The notes under the pieces were generated by a model, which was not told where the DNA came from, ran no database searches, and was given only the letters and a program-made list of their open reading frames with translations. The translations under genes were made by a program, and so were the position numbers. From NCBI GenBank assembly GCA_937916465.1, contig CALFTK010000042.1:1-38419 (forward strand): DNA of 38,419 nucleotides. The letters run 5' to 3'. The stretch's first letter is position 1; each line of letters begins with the position of its first letter. The stretch is from an uncultured Bacteroidales bacterium (GTDB taxonomy: Bacteria; Bacteroidota; Bacteroidia; Bacteroidales; Bacteroidaceae). Positions 17,661-25,730 of the stretch are shown here, in pieces.

Positions 17661-18812
17661 ATGAAGGCAGGAAAGTTGCTGATTGTCATTGCGCTTGCTG
17701 TTTGGTGTGGCTGTACAAATAAGAACCAAACAGCAGAAACTATTGTTGTTAATTTAGAAACGGCTACTGAAAATATCAATTGGGCTGCCGTTCTTGATAC
17801 TACCTATTTTAAGGCAATAACATTAGAAACCACTGATGATTGTTTAATAGGTGAAGTTTTGAAAATAATATATGAAGACGATATGTTGATAGTGGCCGAT
17901 AATATGTCACATAGTGTATTCTTTTTCAATACAGAAGGAAAGTTTCTTAATAGCATCTGTAAAATAGGACGAGGTCCTGATGAGTATTTTGAACTGACAG
18001 ATATAAGTGTAAGAGATGGTAAGGTGTGGTTACTTGATAATATCTCTTGTAAAGTACTTTGCTATGATTATACCGGTAAAATGCTACATAAGTTTGAAAC
18101 TCAAGGCGGTGTAAGCATTCAGGCTCTGAAACATAGTATTCTTATAGGTGATGTTTGGGGCGGTGTAGCTGCCGGTGGTCCTTATCTGCTTTCTGAATTT
18201 GATTTTGAGGGTAATCAATTAGGAAGAGCTTTTGAATATTCTGAAAGTGACGAATATAGAGATAGCGGCGATTGGCAACCGTTTGCCGGAGCTGATGGTA
18301 GGGGAAGTGACTTCTTGTTGGTCTCAAAAAACGAAGTTTGGCATTACGAAAATGGAAAGGAATATTTAAAGTATAAATTTGATCTGGGTGAATATGATAT
18401 GCCGGATAAATATAAGATAGAAGGTGTAGAATACATATTGAAAAATAGACTGCACAAACAGTATGGTTTGGGCGTAACCAATTTGTGGGAAAGTAACAAA
18501 TACAGATTTGCCGATATACATATACAAGGAGATAAATATCTCTGTATCTTGGATAAAAAGAATAATGATATAATCTCATTTTCTAAATCAAAATATCTAA
18601 ATGTTTTTGATGTGTCGCCGGGAACAATAATCAGAACTGATGGTGATTATCTGTTGTCTTACCATAGTGGAATTACGTTATATCAACTTCGTGAATACAT
18701 CTGGAAGGTAAATCCTGAAAATATAAAGGGTAAGGAAATTGATTTATACAACATAAGTCAAGGACTCTCTGCAGATGATAATGGTGTGGTACTGATGATG
18801 AAATTTAAATAA
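17661..18812 (+). CDS. Six-bladed beta-propeller lipoprotein (DUF5128-like), first of pair
   Basis: The protein has 383 residues. A signal peptide ends at a cysteine-containing site (AVWCGC, C16/C18), suggesting a lipoprotein, though the lipobox is not ideal. It then carries the family pattern ITLETTDDCLIGEVLKI, blade motifs such as FFFNTEGKFLNSI and the GRGPDEYF motif that I associate with Bacteroidota six-bladed propeller proteins (DUF5128-type). Their ligands are unknown. A related gene follows 7 bp later, so both are likely co-expressed from the promoter at 17570-17598. Confidence 0.8.
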   Translation: MKAGKLLIVIALAVWCGCTNKNQTAETIVVNLETATENINWAAVLDTTYFKAITLETTDDCLIGEVLKIIYEDDMLIVADNMSHSVFFFNTEGKFLNSICKIGRGPDEYFELTDISVRDGKVWLLDNISCKVLCYDYTGKMLHKFETQGGVSIQALKHSILIGDVWGGVAAGGPYLLSEFDFEGNQLGRAFEYSESDEYRDSGDWQPFAGADGRGSDFLLVSKNEVWHYENGKEYLKYKFDLGEYDMPDKYKIEGVEYILKNRLHKQYGLGVTNLWESNKYRFADIHIQGDKYLCILDKKNNDIISFSKSKYLNVFDVSPGTIIRTDGDYLLSYHSGITLYQLREYIWKVNPENIKGKEIDLYNISQGLSADDNGVVLMMKFK

Positions 18813-18819
18813 AGGAAAA

Positions 18820-19908
18820 ATGAAGAAGAATTTGTTTGTGGGTTTAGCATTGTGTGTGCTGGCGTTGGGTTGTATGGAAGAAACCTTGGAAGAGGTTAAA
18901 GTTATTCCTGCGGCGTTTGAGGAGAATAATTCATCACCTCAGTATAGTGATATGGTTAGCTCTGTAGAATTTATACCCCTTGAAACCACTCAAGCATCTC
19001 TTTTGGGCGATATAGAGCAACTGATAGTTACAGAAGATTATATAGTAGTTTCAGACGATATGACCGTAAAGTGCTTTGATGCAGATGGTAAATATCTGCA
19101 TGATATAGGCCGTAAAGGACGTGGACATGGTGAATATAACAACTTTACATCTATAAGTTATAGCGGTAATGTGGTCTATGTGTGTGACCAACGTGCTCTT
19201 TATTCATACGAATTATCTACAGGAAAATTTATAGAGAAAAAGGAGTTTGATGAACCGCATTATAAGGCTTTTGTTGTTGATGGCTATGTTTATTGTTTTA
19301 ACTGGATAGATGGTATTAAATTCTATAGCTATCAGTTGAAAGATTTATCGGAAAAGAGACTTATATACGAAAATAACATAAACCCATCTACAGAAGGAAA
19401 TCTCTGCTATGCCAATGGTAGTTTAATGTTGGTTGAACCATTTGCCGGTCTCTTCTACAAATTCCAAAATGGAGAGATACTTCCTTTTTTAAAGTACGAT
19501 ATGGGTAATAAAGCTATGCCGGTGGAGAGATTTACCGGTAAAATGGATTATAGAAATTATAAAGGTATGGCTGGATTTTATCAATTCCCATTTGTGGCAG
19601 ATGGATATTTTACTTTCGGTTATACTATAGGAAATGAAATGAGGCGGGCTGTTGTAAATCTGAAAAACGACAAAGTTTTTGATTTTAATATAATGAACTG
19701 GCAACTGGAATATAAATTAGAGCCTACACTTTCTCCTACATATTCCGATGGAAAGTATTTTTATCAGACCAGACGTGCTCAATCCCCGGTAGAATATTTT
19801 GATAATGTTCCGTCCAAATATAGTACATTCAATAGATTGAAAAACGCACAGACAGACGATAATCCTGTTGTTTGCAAAATACAAATGAATAAAGGATTCC
19901 TTAAGTAA
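18820..19908 (+). CDS. Six-bladed beta-propeller lipoprotein (DUF5128-like), second of pair
   Basis: The protein has 362 residues with a good lipobox (LALGC, C18). It shares with the preceding protein the sequence FIPLETTQASLLGDIEQL, a blade-type CFDADGKYLHDIG and GRGHGEY, so the two are diverged paralogues. Later repeats with Tyr/Phe-rich strands fit further propeller blades. The start is supported by the 7 bp gap and the signal peptide. No sugar-uptake genes lie beside it; its role is unknown. Confidence 0.8.
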   Translation: MKKNLFVGLALCVLALGCMEETLEEVKVIPAAFEENNSSPQYSDMVSSVEFIPLETTQASLLGDIEQLIVTEDYIVVSDDMTVKCFDADGKYLHDIGRKGRGHGEYNNFTSISYSGNVVYVCDQRALYSYELSTGKFIEKKEFDEPHYKAFVVDGYVYCFNWIDGIKFYSYQLKDLSEKRLIYENNINPSTEGNLCYANGSLMLVEPFAGLFYKFQNGEILPFLKYDMGNKAMPVERFTGKMDYRNYKGMAGFYQFPFVADGYFTFGYTIGNEMRRAVVNLKNDKVFDFNIMNWQLEYKLEPTLSPTYSDGKYFYQTRRAQSPVEYFDNVPSKYSTFNRLKNAQTDDNPVVCKIQMNKGFLK

Positions 19909-19968
19909 TTTGAGAAAATACTGTAAGGTGGGTAATTTGCGAAACATAGGGAAATAGTTGACTATTTT

Positions 19969-19999
19969 TTTGTGGTTTGCAATTTATGAACTAATTTTG
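19969..19999 (+). promoter_or_regulatory. Probable promoter of tig-clpP-clpX
   Basis: TTTG (19969-19972) and TAATTTTG (19992-19999) with a 19 nt spacer match the Bacteroidota consensus. Counting the last G as -7, transcription would begin at about 20006, exactly where the hairpin below begins. Confidence 0.7.
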
Positions 20000-20005
20000 C
20001 ACCTT

Positions 20006-20039
20006 AATAATTGGATGGCTCGTTTAGAGCGCAATTATT
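20006..20039 (+). promoter_or_regulatory. Predicted 5'-terminal mRNA hairpin ahead of tig
   Basis: AATAATTG (20006-20013) pairs perfectly with CAATTATT (20032-20039). Inside, GCTC (20018-20021) pairs with GAGC (20027-20030) around the loop GTTTA, with an asymmetric internal loop (4 nt against 1). No U-run follows. It would sit at the very 5' end of the transcript, 36 nt before the tig ATG. A role in mRNA stability or regulation is an inference. Confidence 0.55.
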
Positions 20040-20075
20040 GTGTGAAAATAGTAACTTAAACAATTATAAAAAGGA

Positions 20076-21446
20076 ATGAATATTTCATTTGAAAATGTAA
20101 GCCAGGTACAGGGCCTGCTCACAATTCAGCTGGAGAAAGCTGACTATTCAGAGAACGTAGAAAAAGCTTTAAAAAACTACAGTAAGAAGGCAAATATGCC
20201 GGGTTTCCGTCCGGGTATGGTGCCTATGAATCTTATCCGTAAAATGTACGGAAAGAGCGTAAAAGCAGAAGAAGTTAACAAACTGCTTCAGGAAAAGTTG
20301 TTTGGCTATATTAAGGAAAATAAGATTGATATGTTGGGCGAACCTCTTTCAAACGAAGAAAAGGGTGGTTCTTTGAATATAGACGATGATAATTTGACTT
20401 TCTATTTTGATATTGCTCTTTCACCAAAATTTGAAGTAGCAGTATCTAAAGATGACACAATTCCTTACTACGAAATTAAGATTACCGACGAAATGGTTGA
20501 CAAGCAGGTGAAAGCTTATGCTCAACAAAATGGTAAATATGAACAATTTGACGAATATCAGGACAATGACCTTCTGAAAGGCCAGTTGCAGGAACTTGAT
20601 GCAGATGGCAATGTTAAAGAGGGTGGTATTGTGGTAGAAGATGCTACTTTGATGCCTCTATATCTAAAGAACGAAGATCAGAAAGCTCTGTTTAACGGTG
20701 CAAAGAAGGGTGATGCAGTAGTATTCAATCCTAAAAAAGCACATAACGACAATGCTGTAGAGGTAGCTGCACTTCTTAAGATGAATAAAGAAGATGTTGA
20801 AAATCTGGATTCAGATTTCTCATATACCATTCAGGAAATAACCCGTTTTGTAGAGGGTGAACTGACACAGGAAGTTTTTGATCAGGTATTTGGAAAGGAT
20901 ACTGTGAAGAGTCTTGATGAATTCCGTTCAAAGGTAGCTGAATCTTTGGAAAAGAGTTATTTGCCGGACAGCGACTACAAGTTTATGCTTGATTTGCGTT
21001 CATACCTTATGGAAAAGGTGGGCAAACTGGAATATGCTGATGAACTGCTGAAACGCATTATGCTTGCAAATGCTAAAGAGGGTAGTGAAGCAAGTGTAGA
21101 GGAGAACTTTGAAAAGAGCTTGACAGAACTTACCTGGCATCTAATTCAGGAAAAACTTGTAGAGCAGAACTCTATCAAGGTGGAAGATGCAGATGTATTG
21201 AATCAGGCCCGCGAAGCTACTAAGGCTCAGTTCGCTCAGTACGGTATGATGAATATTCCTGATGAACTGCTTGATAACTATGCAAAAGAGATGTTGAAGA
21301 AGCGCGAAACCGTAGATGGTTTGGTTAATCGTGCTATTGAAACAAAACTTGCAGCAGCTGTTAAGGAACAGGTTAAGTTGAAGAAAAAGAAGGTTACCGT
21401 AGAAGAGTTCAACAAGATGTTTGAACCTGCTACAGAAACAAAATAA
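20076..21446 (+). CDS. tig: Trigger factor
   Basis: This ribosome-associated chaperone meets nascent chains at the exit tunnel. The protein has 456 residues. The ribosome-docking signature GFRPGMVP is at 43-50 within the N-terminal domain. A divergent FKBP-like middle region is followed by a long helical C-terminal domain. The middle domain looks poorly conserved, as in other Bacteroidota trigger factors, so prolyl-isomerase activity is uncertain. clpP starts 18 bp after the stop, giving the classic tig-clpP-clpX order. Confidence 0.93.
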   Translation: MNISFENVSQVQGLLTIQLEKADYSENVEKALKNYSKKANMPGFRPGMVPMNLIRKMYGKSVKAEEVNKLLQEKLFGYIKENKIDMLGEPLSNEEKGGSLNIDDDNLTFYFDIALSPKFEVAVSKDDTIPYYEIKITDEMVDKQVKAYAQQNGKYEQFDEYQDNDLLKGQLQELDADGNVKEGGIVVEDATLMPLYLKNEDQKALFNGAKKGDAVVFNPKKAHNDNAVEVAALLKMNKEDVENLDSDFSYTIQEITRFVEGELTQEVFDQVFGKDTVKSLDEFRSKVAESLEKSYLPDSDYKFMLDLRSYLMEKVGKLEYADELLKRIMLANAKEGSEASVEENFEKSLTELTWHLIQEKLVEQNSIKVEDADVLNQAREATKAQFAQYGMMNIPDELLDNYAKEMLKKRETVDGLVNRAIETKLAAAVKEQVKLKKKKVTVEEFNKMFEPATETK

Positions 21447-21464
21447 CAAGTAAAATAAATTGAT

Positions 21465-22136
21465 ATGAAAGATGATTTTCGCAAATATGCAGTAAAGCAC
21501 GTTGGCTTGAATAGCCAGGTATTGGATGATGTAATCAAATCCCAGTCGCAGCAGTATATGAATCCATATATTTTGGAAGAGCGTACCCTAAATGTGACTC
21601 AGATGGATGTGTTCTCGCGCCTTATGATGGATAGAATTATCTTTTTGGGTACAGAGATAAATGATTATACAGCTAATACTATTCAGGCGCAGTTGCTTTA
21701 TCTGGATTCAGTGGATTCATCGAAAGATATATCAATCTATATCAATTCACCAGGTGGTTCTGTAACATCGGGTTTGGGTATATATGATACTATGCAGTTT
21801 ATTCAGAGTAACGTTACAACCATCTGCACAGGTATAGCTGCAAGTATGGCTGCAGTACTGTTGGTAGCAGGTCATGAAGGTAAACGTTTTGCTCTGCCCC
21901 ATAGTAGAGTGATGATACACCAACCATTAGGTGGTGTTCAGGGACAGGCCAGTGATATTGAGATTACAGCCAGAGAGATTCAGAAGTACAAGAAAGAGTT
22001 GTACACAATCATATCGGATCATTCCCATACTCCATTCGAAAAGGTTTGGGCAGACAGTGATAGAGATTACTGGATGACAGCTGACGAAGCTAAAGAGTAT
22101 GGAATGATTGATGCTGTATTGTCAAAACGTGTTTGA
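21465..22136 (+). CDS. clpP: ATP-dependent Clp protease proteolytic subunit
   Basis: ClpP forms the double-ring serine protease chamber. The protein has 223 residues. The nucleophile S127 lies in GIAASMAA, H152 in VMIHQPLGG, and the oxyanion region is SPGGSVTSG. The N-terminal 35 or so residues before the conserved core are longer than in many ClpPs and may be processed. It is placed between tig and clpX with gaps of 18 and 3 bp. Confidence 0.97.
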   Translation: MKDDFRKYAVKHVGLNSQVLDDVIKSQSQQYMNPYILEERTLNVTQMDVFSRLMMDRIIFLGTEINDYTANTIQAQLLYLDSVDSSKDISIYINSPGGSVTSGLGIYDTMQFIQSNVTTICTGIAASMAAVLLVAGHEGKRFALPHSRVMIHQPLGGVQGQASDIEITAREIQKYKKELYTIISDHSHTPFEKVWADSDRDYWMTADEAKEYGMIDAVLSKRV

Positions 22137-22139
22137 TAG

Positions 22140-23369
22140 ATGGCTAAAAGAGAGCAGACAAGGCAGTGTAGTTTCTGTGGACGCCCGGAAAACGAAGTAG
22201 GTTTTATTATAGGTGGTCTGTATGGCTTTATATGCGACGAATGTGCGCAAAGTGCATACGAAATAGTGCGTGAACAGCAAGCTACAGGAAAAAAACAGAA
22301 TTTTTCTATGGGCGATGTTCCAAAGCCCAAAGAGATTAAAGCTTTTCTGGATGATTATGTTATAGGTCAGGACACAGCAAAGATGTATCTTTCGGTAGCT
22401 GTGTATAACCATTACAAAAGAATTGCCAATAATTCTACAGATGATGTTGATATTGAGAAGAGTAACATTATTCTGGTAGGAAGAACAGGAACAGGTAAAA
22501 CACTGCTTGCAAAAACCATAGCCCGTTTGCTCAAAGTGCCTTTTACAATTGTTGATGCTACAGTACTGACTGAAGCAGGTTATGTAGGCGAAGACATTGA
22601 GAGCATACTGACACGCTTACTCCAAGTAGCCGATTATGATGTAGAAGCAGCCCAACGCGGAATAGTCTTTATAGATGAAATAGACAAAATAGCACGTAAG
22701 GGCGATAATCCATCTATTACCCGTGACGTAAGCGGTGAAGGTGTTCAGCAGGGATTGCTTAAACTATTGGAAGGTTCTGTGGTAAATGTTCCTCCACAGG
22801 GTGGGCGTAAACATCCGGAACAGAAATTCATTCAGGTCGATACCAAGAATATCCTCTTTATTTGTGGAGGTGCGTTTGATGGCATAGAACGTAAGATTGC
22901 AAGCAGAATGAATACTCAGGTAGTGGGCTTTGATAATCAGCAGAAACGTCAGAAAGTAGATTTAAACAATCTGTTGCAGTATATTTCGCCACAAGATCTG
23001 AAGTCGTTTGGTCTTATTCCAGAAATTATAGGTCGTCTGCCAATAGTGTCATATCTGGAACCATTGGATAAAGAGGCGTTGCGTAAGATTTTGACAGAAC
23101 CAAAGAATTCAATAGTCAACCAGTATATAAAACTATTTGCATTGGATGGTGTGAAGTTGACATTCCAACCGGAGGTGCTTGATTTTATAGTGGATAAGGC
23201 TGTGGAATACAAGTTAGGTGCTCGCGGCTTGAGGTCTATAGTAGAGACAATAATGATGGATGCTATGTTTGAAATCCCATCTACTAAGAAAAAGAGTCTG
23301 CAGGTTACTTTGGAATATGCCGAAAATCAGATAGTGAAAAAACAGGGGGCATTTTTAGAGGGTGTATAA
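22140..23369 (+). CDS. clpX: ATP-dependent Clp protease ATP-binding subunit ClpX
   Basis: ClpX is the AAA+ unfoldase that feeds ClpP. The protein has 409 residues. The N-terminal zinc-binding domain has C10, C13, C32 and C35. Walker A is GRTGTGKT (114-121), and Walker B with the DEID motif is near residue 179. GGAFDGIERKI and the C-terminal small domain (YKLGARGLRSIVE) are typical. It starts 3 bp after clpP. No convincing terminator follows; recQ has its own predicted promoter. Confidence 0.97.
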   Translation: MAKREQTRQCSFCGRPENEVGFIIGGLYGFICDECAQSAYEIVREQQATGKKQNFSMGDVPKPKEIKAFLDDYVIGQDTAKMYLSVAVYNHYKRIANNSTDDVDIEKSNIILVGRTGTGKTLLAKTIARLLKVPFTIVDATVLTEAGYVGEDIESILTRLLQVADYDVEAAQRGIVFIDEIDKIARKGDNPSITRDVSGEGVQQGLLKLLEGSVVNVPPQGGRKHPEQKFIQVDTKNILFICGGAFDGIERKIASRMNTQVVGFDNQQKRQKVDLNNLLQYISPQDLKSFGLIPEIIGRLPIVSYLEPLDKEALRKILTEPKNSIVNQYIKLFALDGVKLTFQPEVLDFIVDKAVEYKLGARGLRSIVETIMMDAMFEIPSTKKKSLQVTLEYAENQIVKKQGAFLEGV

Positions 23370-23429
23370 GGGTAAAAGCCTGTTTTTTGCTTTTAGTCTG
23401 AATCATTAAGTTACTTTTTTAAGAAAAAG

Positions 23430-23462
23430 TTTGCAAGTTTGAATTACTTGTGTTTAACTTTG
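23430..23462 (+). promoter_or_regulatory. Probable promoter of the recQ-guaB-surA-mutL block
   Basis: TTTG (23430-23433) and TAACTTTG (23455-23462) are separated by 21 nt. The -7 element lies downstream of a possible GTG start at 23450, so the ATG at 23516 is the credible recQ start. Confidence 0.6.
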
Positions 23463-23489
23463 TTATTCAATCGTATTTTGATTGGATAG
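23463..23489 (+). repeat. Inverted repeat at the recQ transcription start
   Basis: TTATTCAATC (23463-23472) can pair with GATTGGATAG (23480-23489), including two G-T pairs, around a 7 nt loop. It abuts the -7 element. With the predicted start near 23469 only about four base pairs would remain in the RNA, so a DNA-level operator is as likely as an RNA hairpin. Confidence 0.35.
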
Positions 23490-23515
23490 TTAGTTATATA
23501 GGTAATTATAGATAT

Positions 23516-25699
23516 ATGCAGGGGAAAGAAATAAACTTGGCAGAAGTGCTGAAAGTCCATTTTGGATTTGACACATTCAAAGGTGAACAAGAAGCAATAA
23601 TACGCAATCTGTTGGCGGGTAATGATACGTTTGTCCTAATGCCAACGGGCGGTGGCAAGTCGTTATGCTATCAGTTACCGGCTCTGATAATGGACGGAAC
23701 TGCAATAGTAATATCTCCCTTGATAGCCTTGATGAAGAATCAGGTGGATGCCATGCGTAATATGGGCGAAGAAGATGGTATAGCTCATTTTATTAATTCG
23801 TCGCTTAACAAAGCTGCCATAGACCAGGTAAAAAGTGATATTTTAGGCGGTAAAACCAAATTGCTGTATGTAGCTCCTGAATCACTTACCAAAGAAGAGA
23901 ATATTGAGTTCTTAAAACAACTGAAAATATCTTTCTACGCGGTAGATGAAGCGCACTGTATATCGGAGTGGGGACACGATTTCCGTCCTGAATATAGAAA
24001 AATCAGGGATATGGTAAAAAATATAGGTGCTGCACCTATCATAGCTCTGACAGCTACAGCTACCAATAAAGTTAGGGATGACATTAAAAAGAATCTGGGT
24101 ATTCAGTCGGCTAAAGACTTTACTCTCTCTTTTAACCGTCCAAACTTGTACTACGAAGTACGACCTAAAACAAAGAATGTAGAAAAAGATATAATACGCT
24201 TTATAAAGGCTAATGCCGGCAAATCAGGTATAATTTATTGCCTTTCCAGAAAAATGGTGGAAGATTTAGCTAATATATTGCAAGCAAACGATATACCGGC
24301 ACTTGCTTATCATGCAGGTATGGAGGCTGCAACTCGTTCGGCTGTTCAGGATGCCTTTATTATGGAAAAGGTGGATGTAATAGTGGCTACTATTGCATTT
24401 GGAATGGGTATTGATAAACCTGATGTTAGGTATGTGATTCACTATGATATACCAAAGAGCTTGGAGGGCTATTATCAGGAGACAGGACGTGCAGGACGTG
24501 ATGGTGGCGAAGGTCAGTGTATAGCTTTCTATCATAGTAAAGATGTTCAGAAACTGGAAAAATTCCTTGAAGGAAAACCTTTGGCTGAACAAGATATTGG
24601 TAGGCAACTACTACAGGAGACCACTGCGTATTGTGAATCTTCAGTATGTAGAAGAAAAATGTTGCTTCACTATTTTGGTGAAACATTTGAAGAGAATAAT
24701 TGTGGAAATTGTGATAACTGTTTGAATCCTAAGAAGCAGGTGGAAGCAAAAGAACTTTTGGAAACAGCCTTAGAAGCAATAGCGGCTGTTAAGGAGAATT
24801 TTAAATCGGATTATATTGTGGATTTGTTGATGGGTAAAGAGACATCGACTATCCAGGATCATTGTCACGATGATTTAGAGGTGTTTGGTGCCGGTGCAGA
24901 TGAATCGGACAAAACATGGAATGCTGTTATACGTCAGGCGCTTATTGCCGGATATATAGTTAAGGATGTAGAGAACTATGGTCTTTTGAAAATAACAAAG
25001 GCCGGAAAAGACTTTATGGCTCATCCAAAGTCTTTCCAGATAGTTGAAGATAATGACTTTGAAGAGGAGGAGAATGAAGGACCTATGAGAGGTGGCGGAT
25101 CATTCGCTGTCGATCCGGAGCTTTATTCCATGTTAAAGGACCTTAGAAAGAAACTATCAAAGCAATTGGAATTACCACCGTATGTAATATTCCAGGATCC
25201 GTCGTTGGAGGCTATGGCAACAACATATCCTATTACAATGGATGAATTGAAAAATATTACAGGTGTAGGCGAAGGTAAGGCCAAACGTTATGGTGAAGAG
25301 TTTATCAACCTTATTAAACGTCACGTAGAGGAGAACGAAATAGAACGTCCCGAAGATATGCGTGTACGTACTGTTGCCAATAAATCGAAACTAAAGGTAA
25401 GTATCATTCAGAGCATTGACAGAAAAGTTGCTCTTGACGATATTGCTGTAAGTAATGGTATAGAGTTTGATGAACTTCTTTCCGAAATAGATACCATAGT
25501 ATATTCAGGTACAAAACTGAATATTGACTATTTTATTGAAAATGTGATGGATGAAGATCGTGCCGAAGATATCTATGAATATTTTAAGGAATCAGAGACA
25601 GATTCAATGGATGATGCCTTGGATGAATTGGGCGACGAATACTCTGAAGAAGAGATTCGTTTGGTACGTATAAAGTTCATTTCGGAGATGGCTAACTAA
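23516..25699 (+). CDS. recQ: ATP-dependent DNA helicase RecQ
   Basis: RecQ is a 3'-5' helicase for recombination and fork repair. The protein has 727 residues. Helicase motif I is TGGGKS (44-49) and motif II DEAH (144-147), followed by the aromatic-rich loop CISEWGHDFRPEY. The RQC zinc site has four cysteines (CESSVC, then CGNCDNC). An HRDC domain lies around residues 560-625 (PYVIFQDPSLEAMA). A C-terminal acidic/HTH-like extension of about 100 residues follows and is usual in Bacteroidota RecQ. guaB begins 31 bp later. Confidence 0.96.
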   Translation: MQGKEINLAEVLKVHFGFDTFKGEQEAIIRNLLAGNDTFVLMPTGGGKSLCYQLPALIMDGTAIVISPLIALMKNQVDAMRNMGEEDGIAHFINSSLNKAAIDQVKSDILGGKTKLLYVAPESLTKEENIEFLKQLKISFYAVDEAHCISEWGHDFRPEYRKIRDMVKNIGAAPIIALTATATNKVRDDIKKNLGIQSAKDFTLSFNRPNLYYEVRPKTKNVEKDIIRFIKANAGKSGIIYCLSRKMVEDLANILQANDIPALAYHAGMEAATRSAVQDAFIMEKVDVIVATIAFGMGIDKPDVRYVIHYDIPKSLEGYYQETGRAGRDGGEGQCIAFYHSKDVQKLEKFLEGKPLAEQDIGRQLLQETTAYCESSVCRRKMLLHYFGETFEENNCGNCDNCLNPKKQVEAKELLETALEAIAAVKENFKSDYIVDLLMGKETSTIQDHCHDDLEVFGAGADESDKTWNAVIRQALIAGYIVKDVENYGLLKITKAGKDFMAHPKSFQIVEDNDFEEEENEGPMRGGGSFAVDPELYSMLKDLRKKLSKQLELPPYVIFQDPSLEAMATTYPITMDELKNITGVGEGKAKRYGEEFINLIKRHVEENEIERPEDMRVRTVANKSKLKVSIIQSIDRKVALDDIAVSNGIEFDELLSEIDTIVYSGTKLNIDYFIENVMDEDRAEDIYEYFKESETDSMDDALDELGDEYSEEEIRLVRIKFISEMAN

Positions 25700-25730
25700 G
25701 TAAGGAGTAAAAAATAAATAAATATATTAT

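Noticed and set aside
18142..18579. 145-codon open frame antisense to the first propeller gene
   Set aside because: His/Tyr-rich reverse-frame composition, fully inside a gene with clear family motifs.
23370..23400. Terminator after clpX (TAAAAGC / GCTTTTA)
   Set aside because: The stem is short and AT-rich, and its T-run lies in the loop instead of after the stem.
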